Shown here one piece after another: positions 10,004 to 19,175 of a stretch of DNA of 64,000 bases. A program made the translations under genes and the position numbers. The DNA is taken from NCBI GenBank assembly GCA_963662395.1, contig OY759511.1:62001-126000 (forward strand), in the 5' to 3' direction. This stretch comes from JAPOXR01 sp963662395 (GTDB lineage Bacteria; Pseudomonadota; Alphaproteobacteria; Rhodobacterales; Rhodobacteraceae). The notes beneath the pieces are model-generated. The model saw only the letters and a list, made by a program, of their open reading frames with translations, did no database searches and was not told the origin of the DNA. Numbering within the stretch: position 1 is the stretch's first letter; every line of letters begins with the position of its first letter.

Positions 10004-10887
10004 GTGCAGCGAATCTAGCTGTTGAACTTGCGGGTGGAAGTCCCGCCGGCGCAATTCTCAGTTTGGCGCCGTAGCATGTCCCACTGGTACCGGGGCGACC
10101 CTGTATCAGCGAGCTGGGAAGTAAGAAGCCGTCGTAGGCCAAATGCAGAACTGCCTTTGGTCTGGTCAGCCAGGACGGCGAGCAAACCGGAGGGCCGTAG
10201 CGAAAGCGAACGATTGCTTGAAGCGACGAAAATTTCCTTCCCACATGAAGCTGATTTGTGGGGTAAACGGGGACGCCAAGGGTCTGTTAGCAACCTGATG
10301 GCCAGAGCCGATGCGGAAGAACTGAGGTGCACGCATCGGGACCCCCCGACGTAGAGACGGCGGCAATTCGGGAAAGTTCAGTGGCGAAAGATCGGAAGGT
10401 GAAAGGAACGGACAGGATGACCCACGAATGTCAAAGACCAGGCCTATAACCGCAAAGCGGGAAATGGTGCGGAGTTCCTCTCACTGGCGGATGAGGTCGA
10501 TTAAGCGATGAGGGGTGGGACAACACAACCCATCCTGAGCGAGGACCTCTGGGCTCGGGTGGCCTCAAGTCGGACGTCATGGTGGCGGTGCTCAGAAACC
10601 GTCGCAAATTGGCGTCGCATTGTGGCCTACGGACGGAGCAAACGTCTGCAACAGGCAGGGCATGGCTGGGTCAGCCTTAACCTTTCTGCGGCTTGCGGAA
10701 GGCTCCATCTCAACTTGGCGGTGCCCGATGCTTGAAGCCGTACCCGGGAAAACCGGACGTACGGAATTTCAGGGGGGCCGCTGGAAACGTGGTTCTATGG
10801 TGGAACTGTGAACCGGCCTGCAATCGAAAGAGCGGGATCAGAAAAGCCTCCACCTAAGGGCATGCGCGCGCCAGCAGCCTACCCGAC
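10004..10887 (+). mobile_element. ORF-less group II intron nested in the outer intron (twintron)
   Basis: The 884-bp insertion is defined by comparing the copies: the outer intron reads ...GGCTAAC|CACCACTTTC... without a gap in the right copy. It starts GTGCAGC and ends CTACCCGAC, both group II-like. Domain V is at 10734-10769 (AGCCGTA...GGGAAAA...ACGTACGG). Domain VI can form from GGGGGGCCGCTGG (10772 on) with CCAGCAGCCTACCC at the end, leaving an A 7 nt from the 3' end as candidate branch point; its tip carries an unusually long insertion. No RT is encoded, so mobility and perhaps splicing would depend on a maturase in trans. It sits about 62 nt into the outer intron, in domain I. Confidence 0.75.
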
Positions 10888-11182
10888 CACCACTTTCACC
10901 GCGAGCCGTGCGCCGGACATCGCGAGGTGTCAGGCGAAGCGTCGGCAGCGGCATGTGCGGGCCGGGCTATTGAGCCCCGAAATTGTACGCACCGGATGCG
11001 CCGAGATCTTTGTCATGGTCGAAGGCAACACCCGCCAGCCGATCTGGTGAGGCGAAGCGGGGCATCCCGGGGTCGAGGAACCATGGCACGCACAGAAGCA
11101 CTCCATCGGGACCTGGGAGGTCTTCAGGTCGCCCCGCAGTCGTGCGGGGCCGCAACGAAAAGGAGGTAATCCGTAATCCGAG

Positions 11183-12679
11183 ATGAACGATCTGAAGAAG
11201 TCAGACCCGGCCATAGTAGCTGTGAAGCCTGCGAACAAGGGGCGGCCACGCCCGGCGGAGCCGGTGGAGCCAAGGGCCGGGGCCGAGGGAAATCCGGGAA
11301 GCCAAAGCACGCGCCGCGCGCAGAAGCGGGCAAGCGTGTCACATGCGGCCGACCGGATACGGCAAGCTGCAAAGAAGAACCCGGAAGCGCGTCTGGTTGC
11401 GCTCCTGCACCACATCACGGTGCCCGTACTGGAAGAAGCGTTCCACGCGCTCAAGCGTGACGCTGCCGCCGGTGTGGATGGCGTGACGTGGGACATGTAT
11501 GCGGAAGGTCTGGGAGACCGTCTGGTCGACCTTCATGCCCGCATACACAGGGGAGCGTATCGTGCGCCGCCGGTCCGGCGGGTGGAAATACCCAAGCCGG
11601 ACGGCGGAATACGACCGCTCGGCATCGCCTCACTGGAAGACAAGATCGTCCAGAAGGCGGTGGCGGACACGATTCTGGTGCCGATCTACGAGACGGAGTT
11701 CCTCGGGTTCAGCTACGGGTTCCGGCCGGGGCGCGGGGCGCACAATGCGCTCGACGCGCTCGCGGTCGGAATAACACGGCGCAAGGCCAACTGGATTGTC
11801 GATGCGGACATCCGCGGATTCTTCGATAACCTGGACCGGGGCTGGCTTGTCCGGTTTCTGGAACATCGCATCGGAGACAAGCGGGTCATCCGCCTCATCA
11901 CCAAATGGCTGAATGCCGGCGTCATGGAAGGTACCGGCTGGACGGACACGGGCAGGGGCACGCCACAGGGGGCAATTGCGTCACCTGTTCTGGCGAACGT
12001 CTACCTGCACTATGTGCTCGACCACTGGGTTCACAAATCATGGCGCAAGCGGAAGGTGGAAGGCGACATGATCATCGTTCGCTACGCGGATGACTTCGTG
12101 ACCGGCTTTCAACATCGGTGGGAAGCAGAGCGCTTCCTGGACGACCTGAGGGCGAGGCTTGCCCGGTTCGGGCTGGAACTGCACCCCGACAAGACCCGGC
12201 TCATCGAGTTCGGACGGTTCGCGAGAGTGGACCGGAAGAGCCGTGGGCAGGGCAAACCGGAGACCTTCGAGTTTCTGGGAATGACGCATTTCTGCGGCAA
12301 GACCAGAAACGGGAAATTCCAGTTGGGACGCAGACCGTCGCGGAAGCGCGCAGGACGGACCCTCAGACGGATCAAGGAAGAGCTGCGCAAACGCATGCAT
12401 ATGGGAAAACATGAGGTGGCCCGCTGGCTCGGAAGGGTCGTGGGCGGATGGCTGAACTACTTTGCCGTTCCGGGTACCTCTGGAGCCCTGAAAGCGTTCA
12501 TTGAGGCGGTTAAACGCCTGTTCCTGCGCACCCTGCGCAGGCGCTCGCAGAAAGACCGCACGGATTGGCCAGTCATAGACCGTCTCGTCGGCCTGCACTG
12601 GCCAACACCCACCATCCGGCACCCGTGGCCAGACCAGCGATTTGCCGTCAACACCCGAGGCAGGAGCCGGATGCGTTAA
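11183..12679 (+). CDS. ltrA: Group II intron reverse transcriptase/maturase (left copy)
   Basis: A 498-residue protein with retroviral-type RT blocks: KPDGGIRPLGI (block 2), DADIRGFFDNLD (block 3), GTPQGAIASPVLANVYLHY (block 4) and the catalytic YADD at residues 301-304. It is followed by the intron maturase domain (about 390-450, GRVVGGWLNYFAVPG). No C-terminal HNH endonuclease is present, so target-site cleavage would rely on other mechanisms. It helps splicing of its own intron and copies it into DNA. An AAGGAGGT site lies ~16 bases before the ATG. The C-terminal residues (RSRMR) are encoded by domain V of the intron. The frame is intact in both copies. Confidence 0.92.
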   Translation: MNDLKKSDPAIVAVKPANKGRPRPAEPVEPRAGAEGNPGSQSTRRAQKRASVSHAADRIRQAAKKNPEARLVALLHHITVPVLEEAFHALKRDAAAGVDGVTWDMYAEGLGDRLVDLHARIHRGAYRAPPVRRVEIPKPDGGIRPLGIASLEDKIVQKAVADTILVPIYETEFLGFSYGFRPGRGAHNALDALAVGITRRKANWIVDADIRGFFDNLDRGWLVRFLEHRIGDKRVIRLITKWLNAGVMEGTGWTDTGRGTPQGAIASPVLANVYLHYVLDHWVHKSWRKRKVEGDMIIVRYADDFVTGFQHRWEAERFLDDLRARLARFGLELHPDKTRLIEFGRFARVDRKSRGQGKPETFEFLGMTHFCGKTRNGKFQLGRRPSRKRAGRTLRRIKEELRKRMHMGKHEVARWLGRVVGGWLNYFAVPGTSGALKAFIEAVKRLFLRTLRRRSQKDRTDWPVIDRLVGLHWPTPTIRHPWPDQRFAVNTRGRSRMR

Positions 12680-13389
12680 CGCGCACGTCCGGATCTGTGC
12701 GGGGGGACCGGGGCAACCCGGTTTCCTACCGCGATCTCTAAGGAATTTTTTTGCCGGTTCAGCGTTCGATAGACCGTTGGCCGTGACACGGAGAAGGCCT
12801 CGGCAAGATCGCTGATCGAGTATTCTCCGGTGTCATGCATTCGCCAGCGCTCTTTTTGTTGTTTTTCCGACAGTTTTGGTCGTTTCCCTCGCAACTTTCC
12901 TTTTGCCTTTGCGATCGCCATGCCCTCGCGGGTGCGCACCCTGATGAGATCGGTCTCGAACTCGGCGAAGGTGGCAACGATGTTGAAGAACATTTTCCCC
13001 ATTGGGCCAGTGGGATCATAGACTGCCGCGCCGAGAGCGAGCTTTGCGCCCTTCCGCTCCAGTTCCTCGGCAATGTCGCGCGCATCCGGAACGGAGCGGG
13101 CCAGGCGATCCAGTTTCGACACGATCAGCGTGTCGCTCTCGCGGAGCGCGGCAAGCGCCTGATCGAAGCCTGGTCGGTCCCGGCTGGTTCCGGTCAGACC
13201 ATGGTCCGTGTAGATCTGGTCCTCGGCCACACCCAGCTCGAGCAAGGCTTTGCGCTGCGCCCTCAAGATCCTGGGCGTGGGTCGAGCAGCGACTGAGGCC
13301 GTCAGCTGGCCGATGGTCTTGCGGACAGCCATCATCGTGAACCCGGAGGTTCCGGGTCCGGTCCGCTGACCGATAGGTCTCCAGATCAC
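12676..13389 (-). pseudogene. Second serine resolvase/invertase, N-terminus frameshifted (left copy)
   Basis: From LRAQRKALLELGV onward this is a clear TnpR/Pin-type recombinase (DHGLTGTSRDRPGF, SKLDRLARS, FFNIVATFAEFETDLIRVRTREGM) with a C-terminal HTH (ISDLAEAFSVSRPTVYRTLNRQ). The catalytic N-terminus, expected as a Y-x-R-V-S-T strand, is in another frame: a +1 shift at TTGAGGGCGC separates CSTHAQDLE from AQRKAL. The continuous frame therefore lacks the nucleophilic Ser. The last ~20 residues are encoded by the group II intron whose 3' end abuts the gene at 12735. Both copies are the same, so it was probably already dead when the element duplicated. Confidence 0.75.
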
Positions 13390-13562
13390 TCCCGGCAGGT
13401 CCGCCGGTGCCGCTGGTCTGCTTCAATCACGGCGCCGCCGGCAAAGATTCCTGTGTCGCCTCGTGTACCTTTGCTCCGATAAGCCCGTACAGGCGAAGTT
13501 TTGGGAAATTTTGATGCTCTCAGCCACAAACAGTGGCATTTGCCTGGGCAATTACCCGTCAA

Positions 13563-14432
13563 ATGCTGCTCCCTGCCCCGTCCCACAGCCCATGTCATGC
13601 GTGAGAACATGCGCGTGAAGGCTTCAGCACCATCCGGCATCGTGCCAGACTCGCGAATGATGTCGAACTTGAATTGGTGCGGAACCTGTTTACCGCGTGA
13701 TCGTCGATCAACCTGGAATTGAGCACATCCTGGAGTTCCTTCCCGGCCCGCACGCGAAATTCATGACCCGGTGAACTCGTCACTTTCCGGACGGCAGCGT
13801 CAATTACCGCAGGTGAGCGAAGAAACCGGATTGCCAGGAAGGATGCCAGGTTTCCGCGCCTTGCTCCGCACCACTTTCCCTTCCATCAACTCGTCCCGTA
13901 ACGGAGCCGCTGCGACCCCGGTTTCCGCAACAACATCATTCAATTCTTCGTGGCCTTCCGAACCCCGGTCGGCCAGGCCGAAGCCCTCTGTCTCCATTGC
14001 GGTCTTTTCCGACATTTGGGCCAACGGCTCCTGCCTGCGAAATAGGTCCATGTCATTCCTGCCTCATCGCGAAACCGGTCAAGGCAGAGCCGCGAAAATC
14101 TGCCGCTGCCTGGTCCTGCCGGTCACCCAATGGCGCTCCGGGGTTCAATCCCGATTCTTGCCGATTCAACAGTTTTGGCCCGCATGGCGATCGGGATCGT
14201 TGTATCGGTCGGCAACTCCCTGATGCTGCCCGGTGCAAACATGGTCAACCGATTGGTAGTCGGCCGCCATGGAGAAATCACACCCTTGTCTGCAATGATT
14301 GCATGCTGCTGTTCGGAATGCTTCGGCAGGAAATGGCATTGGCTCGAGATTGTCCGAATGGACCAGTTTTTGGACAGCGGGACGGGAATTCGTTCCTTGC
14401 AACAGCAGCTGCCCCGGGAGCTGGTTGCGCCG
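13563..14432. other. Boundary region between the left element and mfd
   Basis: Homology to the right copy ends at 13562 with no terminal repeat. To mfd's stop at 14433 no known gene is recognised, apart from one small reading frame at 13800-14051. On the minus strand a frame running into the element (…KFDIIRESGTMPDGAEAF…) could be a truncated gene, but I cannot name it. Confidence 0.35.
13800..14051 (-). CDS. Small hypothetical protein
   Basis: An 83-codon frame with a well-placed AGGA five bases before ATG and an acidic, soluble composition (ETEGFGLADRG, EELNDVVAETG). No family is recognised and the opposite strand is also open, so this may be chance. It lies between mfd and the element border and would be transcribed away from mfd's 3' end in the same direction. 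Confidence 0.3.
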   Translation of the reverse strand: MDLFRRQEPLAQMSEKTAMETEGFGLADRGSEGHEELNDVVAETGVAAAPLRDELMEGKVVRSKARKPGILPGNPVSSLTCGN

Positions 14433-17400
14433 TCATTGATTGGCCAGCCCGGCGATTTCCTTCACGGTGGTGAAGACTCCCTTGAGGCGCGATTCGCTGT
14501 CCAGCCAGCCGCGCCTGATGACCAGCTTCTGCCTCCGGACCCGGATGCCGGGCTGGTGCGAGGCGATGTAGTTGATGAGCGCATCCGGGTTTGCAAACTC
14601 GTTGTTTCTGAATTTCACGGTCATGCCGCGGGTACCTGCATCGATTCTGTCGATCATGGACTGCTTGCAGAACAGCTTTATTCTCAGCACCTTGAGCAGG
14701 CAACTTGTTGCGTCCGGCAGTGGGCCGAACCTGTCAACCAGCTCGGCCGCCATCCCCTCGAGTTCCTGTTCGGTGGTCAACCCCGACAGGCGGCGGTAGA
14801 TCTGAAGCCGGGTTTCGAGATCCTCGATGTATGGGGCCGGGATCATGGCCGTAACCCCGAGATTCAACTGTGGTGCCCAGTCATCCTCGATGTTGGCGGT
14901 GCCTGCCCTTGCAGCGCTCTCGAGCGACGCGACGGCATCGCTGAGCATCTTCTGGTAGAGTTCGAACCCGACCTCCCTGACATGACCGGACTGTTCCTTG
15001 CCAAGCAGGTTTCCGGCGCCCCTGATCTCCATGTCCTGGGCCGAGAGGGCAAGACCTGATCCGAGTGAAGCATTTCCCTTCAGTGCCTCGAGTCGCTGGA
15101 TGGCATTGTCCGAAAGCCGGGACGGCGCCATGTAGGTGAAATAGGCATAGGCCCTGATGCGGGACCGCCCCACCCTTCCCCGCAGTTGGTGCAACTGGGA
15201 GAGTCCGAACCTGTTGGAATGGGCAACCACGATCGTGTTTGTCGACGGGATATCCAGCCCGGCAGCAATGATGGTCGTCGAGAGCAGCAGATCATACCGG
15301 CCATCATAGAACGCGTTGGTCCGCCGCTCGAGTTCCCGGGCCGGCAGCTGCCCATGCGCCGAGACGAAGGACAGGTTCGGAGCATGGACCCGGAGAAACT
15401 CCTCGAAATCGCCGATGTCGCTGATCCTCGGGACCACCAGGAAACTCTGCCCGTCCCGGGATTTCTCGTGCAGGAGAGCTTCACGAATGGTGATCGGATC
15501 AAATTCCAGAACGAATGTTCGTATTGCCAGCCGGTCGGCCGGGGGAGTTCCGATGATGGATAGGTCCTTGGCCGCCGACAGCGCCAGGTGAAGTGTCCGC
15601 GGTATCGGGGTCGCAGTCAGGGACAAGACATGGATCTGCGAGCGGACCTTCTTCAGCCTTTCTTTCTGCATGACTCCGAACGCGTGCTCCTCGTCGATGA
15701 CCACCAGGCCGAGATCGTGGAAACTCGTGCTCTTTGCCAGCAGCGCATGTGTGCCAATCACGATATCCAGTTGGCCGGAGGCGATGCTGTCTCTTGTTGC
15801 GACAGCCTCCTTCGGATTGTTCATCCGTGAGAGTTGGCCGATCCGGACCGGAAGCCTCTCGAAGCGATCGGCAAAATTGGCGAAATGCTGGCGAACCAGC
15901 AATGTCGTCGGGGCGATCACCGCAACCTGGCGACCGGTCATGGCCACGATGAATGCAGCCCGCATGGCCACTTCCGTCTTGCCAAAGCCGACATCGCCGC
16001 AAACCAGCCGGTCCATGAGCCGGCCGGCCGACAAATCCTCGACGATGTCATTGACCGCCGATCTCTGGTCTTCGGTCTCGGCATACTGGAAGCGGGAGAC
16101 AAACTCGTCCCATTCATCCCGGACGCTGACCATGGGCGGAAGCTGCTGCGTTTTCCGTTTCGCCGCCACGGCCAGCAATTCTCCGGCAAGCTCGAGCAGC
16201 TTCGCACGAAGTCGGGCCTTCCTTTCCTGCCAGTGCACGCCGCCGAGGCGGTCCAGCGTTGCCGCCTCCTCGCCATACCTGGAAATCAGGTCGAGATTGA
16301 CGGTTGGAATGTACAGTCGGTCCGAGCGCTGGTATTCCAGCACCAGGCAATCATGGGCAGCATTGCCGACAGTGACGCTCTCGAGCCCGACAAAGCGTCC
16401 AATTCCGTGATCGACATGGACCACGAGTTCGCCCACCCGAAGCGAGGCGGCAACGCCGAGCAAGTTCATCTGGCTGGTTTTCCGCCGGGACCGGTGAACC
16501 AACCTCTCGCCGAAGATGTCCTGCTCGGAAATCACTGCCAAATCGGGCGAGTCGAAGCCGCGTGGCAGGTTCCATACTGCAAGTTGCACGATACCGGCCG
16601 CCTTTGCCCCGTCTTCCAACCCGGTGATCCTGGTTGAATCCAGGCCATGATCCGACAGCATCACGCCGAGACGTTCCCTGGAGCCTTCCGACCAGCAGGC
16701 GACAATTGTCCGCTTGGCCCGCTTCAACTCGTCGAGGCTGGCGGCAAGCGCTTCCAGCAGCGAAGCCTGCCTGCGGCTGCGCTCGACGACAAAGGTCTTT
16801 CCGGCCCGGCCGCCTGCATCCAGTGAATGGTTGCCCTCCCCGGCCGCCGTTGCATGGAGTCGCCGAACGGGAAACCGGCGGAGTTGATCCTCGAGATCCG
16901 AATCGTCCAGGTAGAGAAGCTCCGGCCGGCACGGGTAGATTCGCCTGCCTGCATAAGGAAGGTCGGCCGGGCCTTCGGAGCGCGAGCCGTACGAATCGAC
17001 AATTTCCTCCCAGCGTTGCCGGGAATTCTGCCGGACCCCTTCATCGACAAACAGGATGGCATCCGGCACGTAATCGAAAAACATGTCCAGTCGGTCATGG
17101 AAGAGCGGCAGCCAGTTCTCGATTCCCCGAACCCGAATTCCCGACGAGATGGACGGGTAGATCTGGTCGGCCGGATCGGCAACGCCGAATTCGGCGCGAA
17201 ACCCTTTCCGGAACTGTTCAATGGTTCGCGGCTCCAGTGACACTTCGGAGTGCATGTGGATCCGCATGCTGTCATGGCGCTCGAGTGTACGCTGGGTATT
17301 CTTGGAGAAACTCCTGATGCCGTCGACCTGGTCGCCGAAGAAGTCCAGCCGGAACGGGTTCGGGTAGCCGGCGGCAAAGACATCTACAATTCCGCCGCGG

Positions 17401-17924
17401 ACGGCGTAGTCGCCAACCGTCTCCACGCTGGAGGTGTTCCGGTATCCTGCCTTGTCGAGAAAGGACTGCAGGGACATGAAACTGAACCGGGATCCCAAGG
17501 CAATTGCCAGGCAGTTGTCAATGATCTGGCGGCGAGGCGGGACCCGCTGCATGACCGCGTTGACAGTCGAGATGATGATTTGCGGAGCGGGTTTGGTCCC
17601 GGTTGCCAGGTCGGTCAGGACCGACAGCCGGTTCGAGAGGATTTCCGGGTTTGGCGACATCGGGGAGTATGGCGGACAATCCCATGCCGGGAACATGTCC
17701 ACCCTCGCCGACCGGTCGAAGAATGTCAGCGCGTCGCGGGTTGTCGCGGCCCGGCGATCATCGGTGGTGATGAAGACAACCGGATGGGTCGTCCGTCTTG
17801 CCGTCTGCAGCAGGATTCCGGCACAATGGCCATCGGGCGCACCGTAGACAGGAATGTCGCCGGGCTGTGGCGAGGCCAGCAAATCCGGCCAGTCGGCACG
17901 GTCATGCCTGGCAGCGAAATCCAT
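14433..17924 (-). CDS. mfd: Transcription-repair coupling factor
   Basis: 1163 residues, the usual length of Mfd. An N-terminal UvrB-like module includes PAWDCPPYSPMSPNPEI and VETVGDYAVRGGIVDVF. An RNA-polymerase interaction domain follows (VHVDHGIGRFVGLE). The SF2 translocase has Walker A GDVGFGKTEVAMRAAF, a VIDEEH box, LTATPIPRTL and, later, QLRGRVGRS. The C-terminal TRCF/UvrA-binding domain ends the protein. It removes stalled RNA polymerase at lesions and recruits UvrA. Reading frame intact throughout 3.5 kb. Confidence 0.97.
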   Translation of the reverse strand: MDFAARHDRADWPDLLASPQPGDIPVYGAPDGHCAGILLQTARRTTHPVVFITTDDRRAATTRDALTFFDRSARVDMFPAWDCPPYSPMSPNPEILSNRLSVLTDLATGTKPAPQIIISTVNAVMQRVPPRRQIIDNCLAIALGSRFSFMSLQSFLDKAGYRNTSSVETVGDYAVRGGIVDVFAAGYPNPFRLDFFGDQVDGIRSFSKNTQRTLERHDSMRIHMHSEVSLEPRTIEQFRKGFRAEFGVADPADQIYPSISSGIRVRGIENWLPLFHDRLDMFFDYVPDAILFVDEGVRQNSRQRWEEIVDSYGSRSEGPADLPYAGRRIYPCRPELLYLDDSDLEDQLRRFPVRRLHATAAGEGNHSLDAGGRAGKTFVVERSRRQASLLEALAASLDELKRAKRTIVACWSEGSRERLGVMLSDHGLDSTRITGLEDGAKAAGIVQLAVWNLPRGFDSPDLAVISEQDIFGERLVHRSRRKTSQMNLLGVAASLRVGELVVHVDHGIGRFVGLESVTVGNAAHDCLVLEYQRSDRLYIPTVNLDLISRYGEEAATLDRLGGVHWQERKARLRAKLLELAGELLAVAAKRKTQQLPPMVSVRDEWDEFVSRFQYAETEDQRSAVNDIVEDLSAGRLMDRLVCGDVGFGKTEVAMRAAFIVAMTGRQVAVIAPTTLLVRQHFANFADRFERLPVRIGQLSRMNNPKEAVATRDSIASGQLDIVIGTHALLAKSTSFHDLGLVVIDEEHAFGVMQKERLKKVRSQIHVLSLTATPIPRTLHLALSAAKDLSIIGTPPADRLAIRTFVLEFDPITIREALLHEKSRDGQSFLVVPRISDIGDFEEFLRVHAPNLSFVSAHGQLPARELERRTNAFYDGRYDLLLSTTIIAAGLDIPSTNTIVVAHSNRFGLSQLHQLRGRVGRSRIRAYAYFTYMAPSRLSDNAIQRLEALKGNASLGSGLALSAQDMEIRGAGNLLGKEQSGHVREVGFELYQKMLSDAVASLESAARAGTANIEDDWAPQLNLGVTAMIPAPYIEDLETRLQIYRRLSGLTTEQELEGMAAELVDRFGPLPDATSCLLKVLRIKLFCKQSMIDRIDAGTRGMTVKFRNNEFANPDALINYIASHQPGIRVRRQKLVIRRGWLDSESRLKGVFTTVKEIAGLANQ

Positions 17925-18023
17925 GGAGGCCCTCTACCCGGCTTGCCGCAAGATTGTCAGCAAGGCAGACTCCCGGTGATTGCCGTAATAGAATGGGTGA
18001 ATTGGCAAGAAGGAGGCCGACAG

Positions 18024-19025
18024 ATGACCAGGATGGCTCCGTTTCCGTATTCCAGGCCCAGGCGGTTGCGCAATTCGGCAGCGATACGAGACCTGACGCG
18101 TGAGCATGTTCTTTCCGCAAAGGATTTGATCTGGCCGATCTTTGTCCAGGAAGGGGTCAACAGGTCGCAACCGGTGAATTCCCTGCCGGGCGTGGATGTG
18201 GTGTCGATTGACCTGGCAACCGAACGGGCCGCGATGGCGGCTGGACTGGGGATACCGCTCATTGCACTTTTCCCTCAAGTCGACAATTCCAAAAAATCCC
18301 CGACATGCGAGGAAGCATGGAATCCTGACAACCTGGCCAACCGCGCCGTTCGCCATCTCAGGAGCCAGCTGCCGGAAATGCCGGTCATGCTTGATGTCGC
18401 CCTGGACCCCTACAATTCGGATGGCCATGACGGGCTGGTGCGGGACGGGGTGATTCTCAATGACGAGACCCTCGAATGCCTGACCAGGCAGGCGCTGGGC
18501 CATGCCGAGGCAGGCGCCGCCGTGCTCGGCCCGTCCGACATGATGGATGGCCGGATCGGCCGGATCAGGCTGGCGCTGGAAGACCGGAAATTCCATTCCG
18601 TCATCCTGCTGTCCTACTCGGCGAAATACGCATCCGCCTTCTATGGCCCCTTCCGGGAGGTCATCGGCTCGGCCGGCGCCCTCGGCGGTGACAAGAAAAC
18701 CTACCAGATGGATATCGGCAACGCCGCCGAAGCCCTGCGGCTGGTTCAGCGTGATCTGGAGGAGGGCGCCGATGCGGTGATGGTCAAGCCGGGCCTTCCC
18801 TATCTCGATATTGTCCGGGCGATCAGGGACAGCTTCGATGTTCCGACATTCGCATACCAGGTTTCCGGCGAATACGCGATGATCAAGGCAGCCGCTGCCA
18901 ATGAATGGATTGCCCATGATGCGGCGGTCCTGGAGTCGCTGACCGCGCTCAAGCGGGCCGGCTGCGACGGGATCCTGACATATTTCGCCCCGGAGGCGGC
19001 AAGATTGCTCGCCACGGCGGCGTGA
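18024..19025 (+). CDS. hemB: Delta-aminolevulinic acid dehydratase (porphobilinogen synthase)
   Basis: A 333-residue TIM-barrel enzyme condensing two 5-aminolevulinate molecules to porphobilinogen in haem synthesis. Schiff-base lysines lie in SYSAKYASAFYGPF and in MVKPGLPYLDI. The metal-site segment reads DPYNSDGHDG, lacking the cysteine cluster of zinc enzymes, so this is the Mg/K-type found in many Alphaproteobacteria. AAGGAGG precedes the ATG at 18024. It is divergent from mfd. Confidence 0.96.
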   Translation: MTRMAPFPYSRPRRLRNSAAIRDLTREHVLSAKDLIWPIFVQEGVNRSQPVNSLPGVDVVSIDLATERAAMAAGLGIPLIALFPQVDNSKKSPTCEEAWNPDNLANRAVRHLRSQLPEMPVMLDVALDPYNSDGHDGLVRDGVILNDETLECLTRQALGHAEAGAAVLGPSDMMDGRIGRIRLALEDRKFHSVILLSYSAKYASAFYGPFREVIGSAGALGGDKKTYQMDIGNAAEALRLVQRDLEEGADAVMVKPGLPYLDIVRAIRDSFDVPTFAYQVSGEYAMIKAAAANEWIAHDAAVLESLTALKRAGCDGILTYFAPEAARLLATAA

Positions 19026-19175
19026 CGTTGCGTGCAGCCATCGGGTGCCAGGCCGGTCAATCGGCAACATCCGGCGGCGGAAATCGTTGAGAAAGTCCTG
19101 CCGGATGACTCGCCCCATAATTCGTGATATGGTTGCCTGACAGGCAAGAACAACGAGAGCAGAAGGAAATTTCCC

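Larger units (their letters stand above)
9942..12735 (+). mobile_element. Group II intron with RT/maturase, interrupted by a second intron (left copy)
   Basis: The 5' end is GTGCGCC at 9942, matching the group II GUGYG start. The 3' end is at about 12735 after a domain V (12664-12695, beginning GAGCCGGATGCG with AGC triad and the GCACGTCCGG return strand) and a domain VI hairpin (GGGACCGGGGCAACCCGG) ending CTACCGCGAT. The equivalent right-copy intron (41252-43161) is 1910 bp; here it is 2794 bp, the difference being exactly the 884-bp inner intron. It lies between higB's upstream region and the 3' end of a resolvase gene on the other strand. The RT stop codon falls inside domain V. Confidence 0.85.
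1498..13562. repeat. Left arm of a long inverted repeat
   Basis: From 1498 to 13562 the sequence is the inverted, near-identical counterpart of 40425-57240. The matching genes (tnpA, tnpR, gajB, gajA, higA, higB, intron RT, second resolvase) have the same proteins apart from scattered substitutions. The right arm carries extra insertions: an IS1595-type element in gajA, and about 1.86 kb between gajB and tnpR. The left arm carries the 884-bp inner intron. Homology stops at 13562, so the left arm lacks the last ~75 bp, including the outer terminal repeat present at 40350. Confidence 0.85.

Noticed and set aside
10508..10735. Small protein inside the inner intron
   Set aside because: The frame overlaps domains expected to be structured RNA and resembles no RT or endonuclease fragment.
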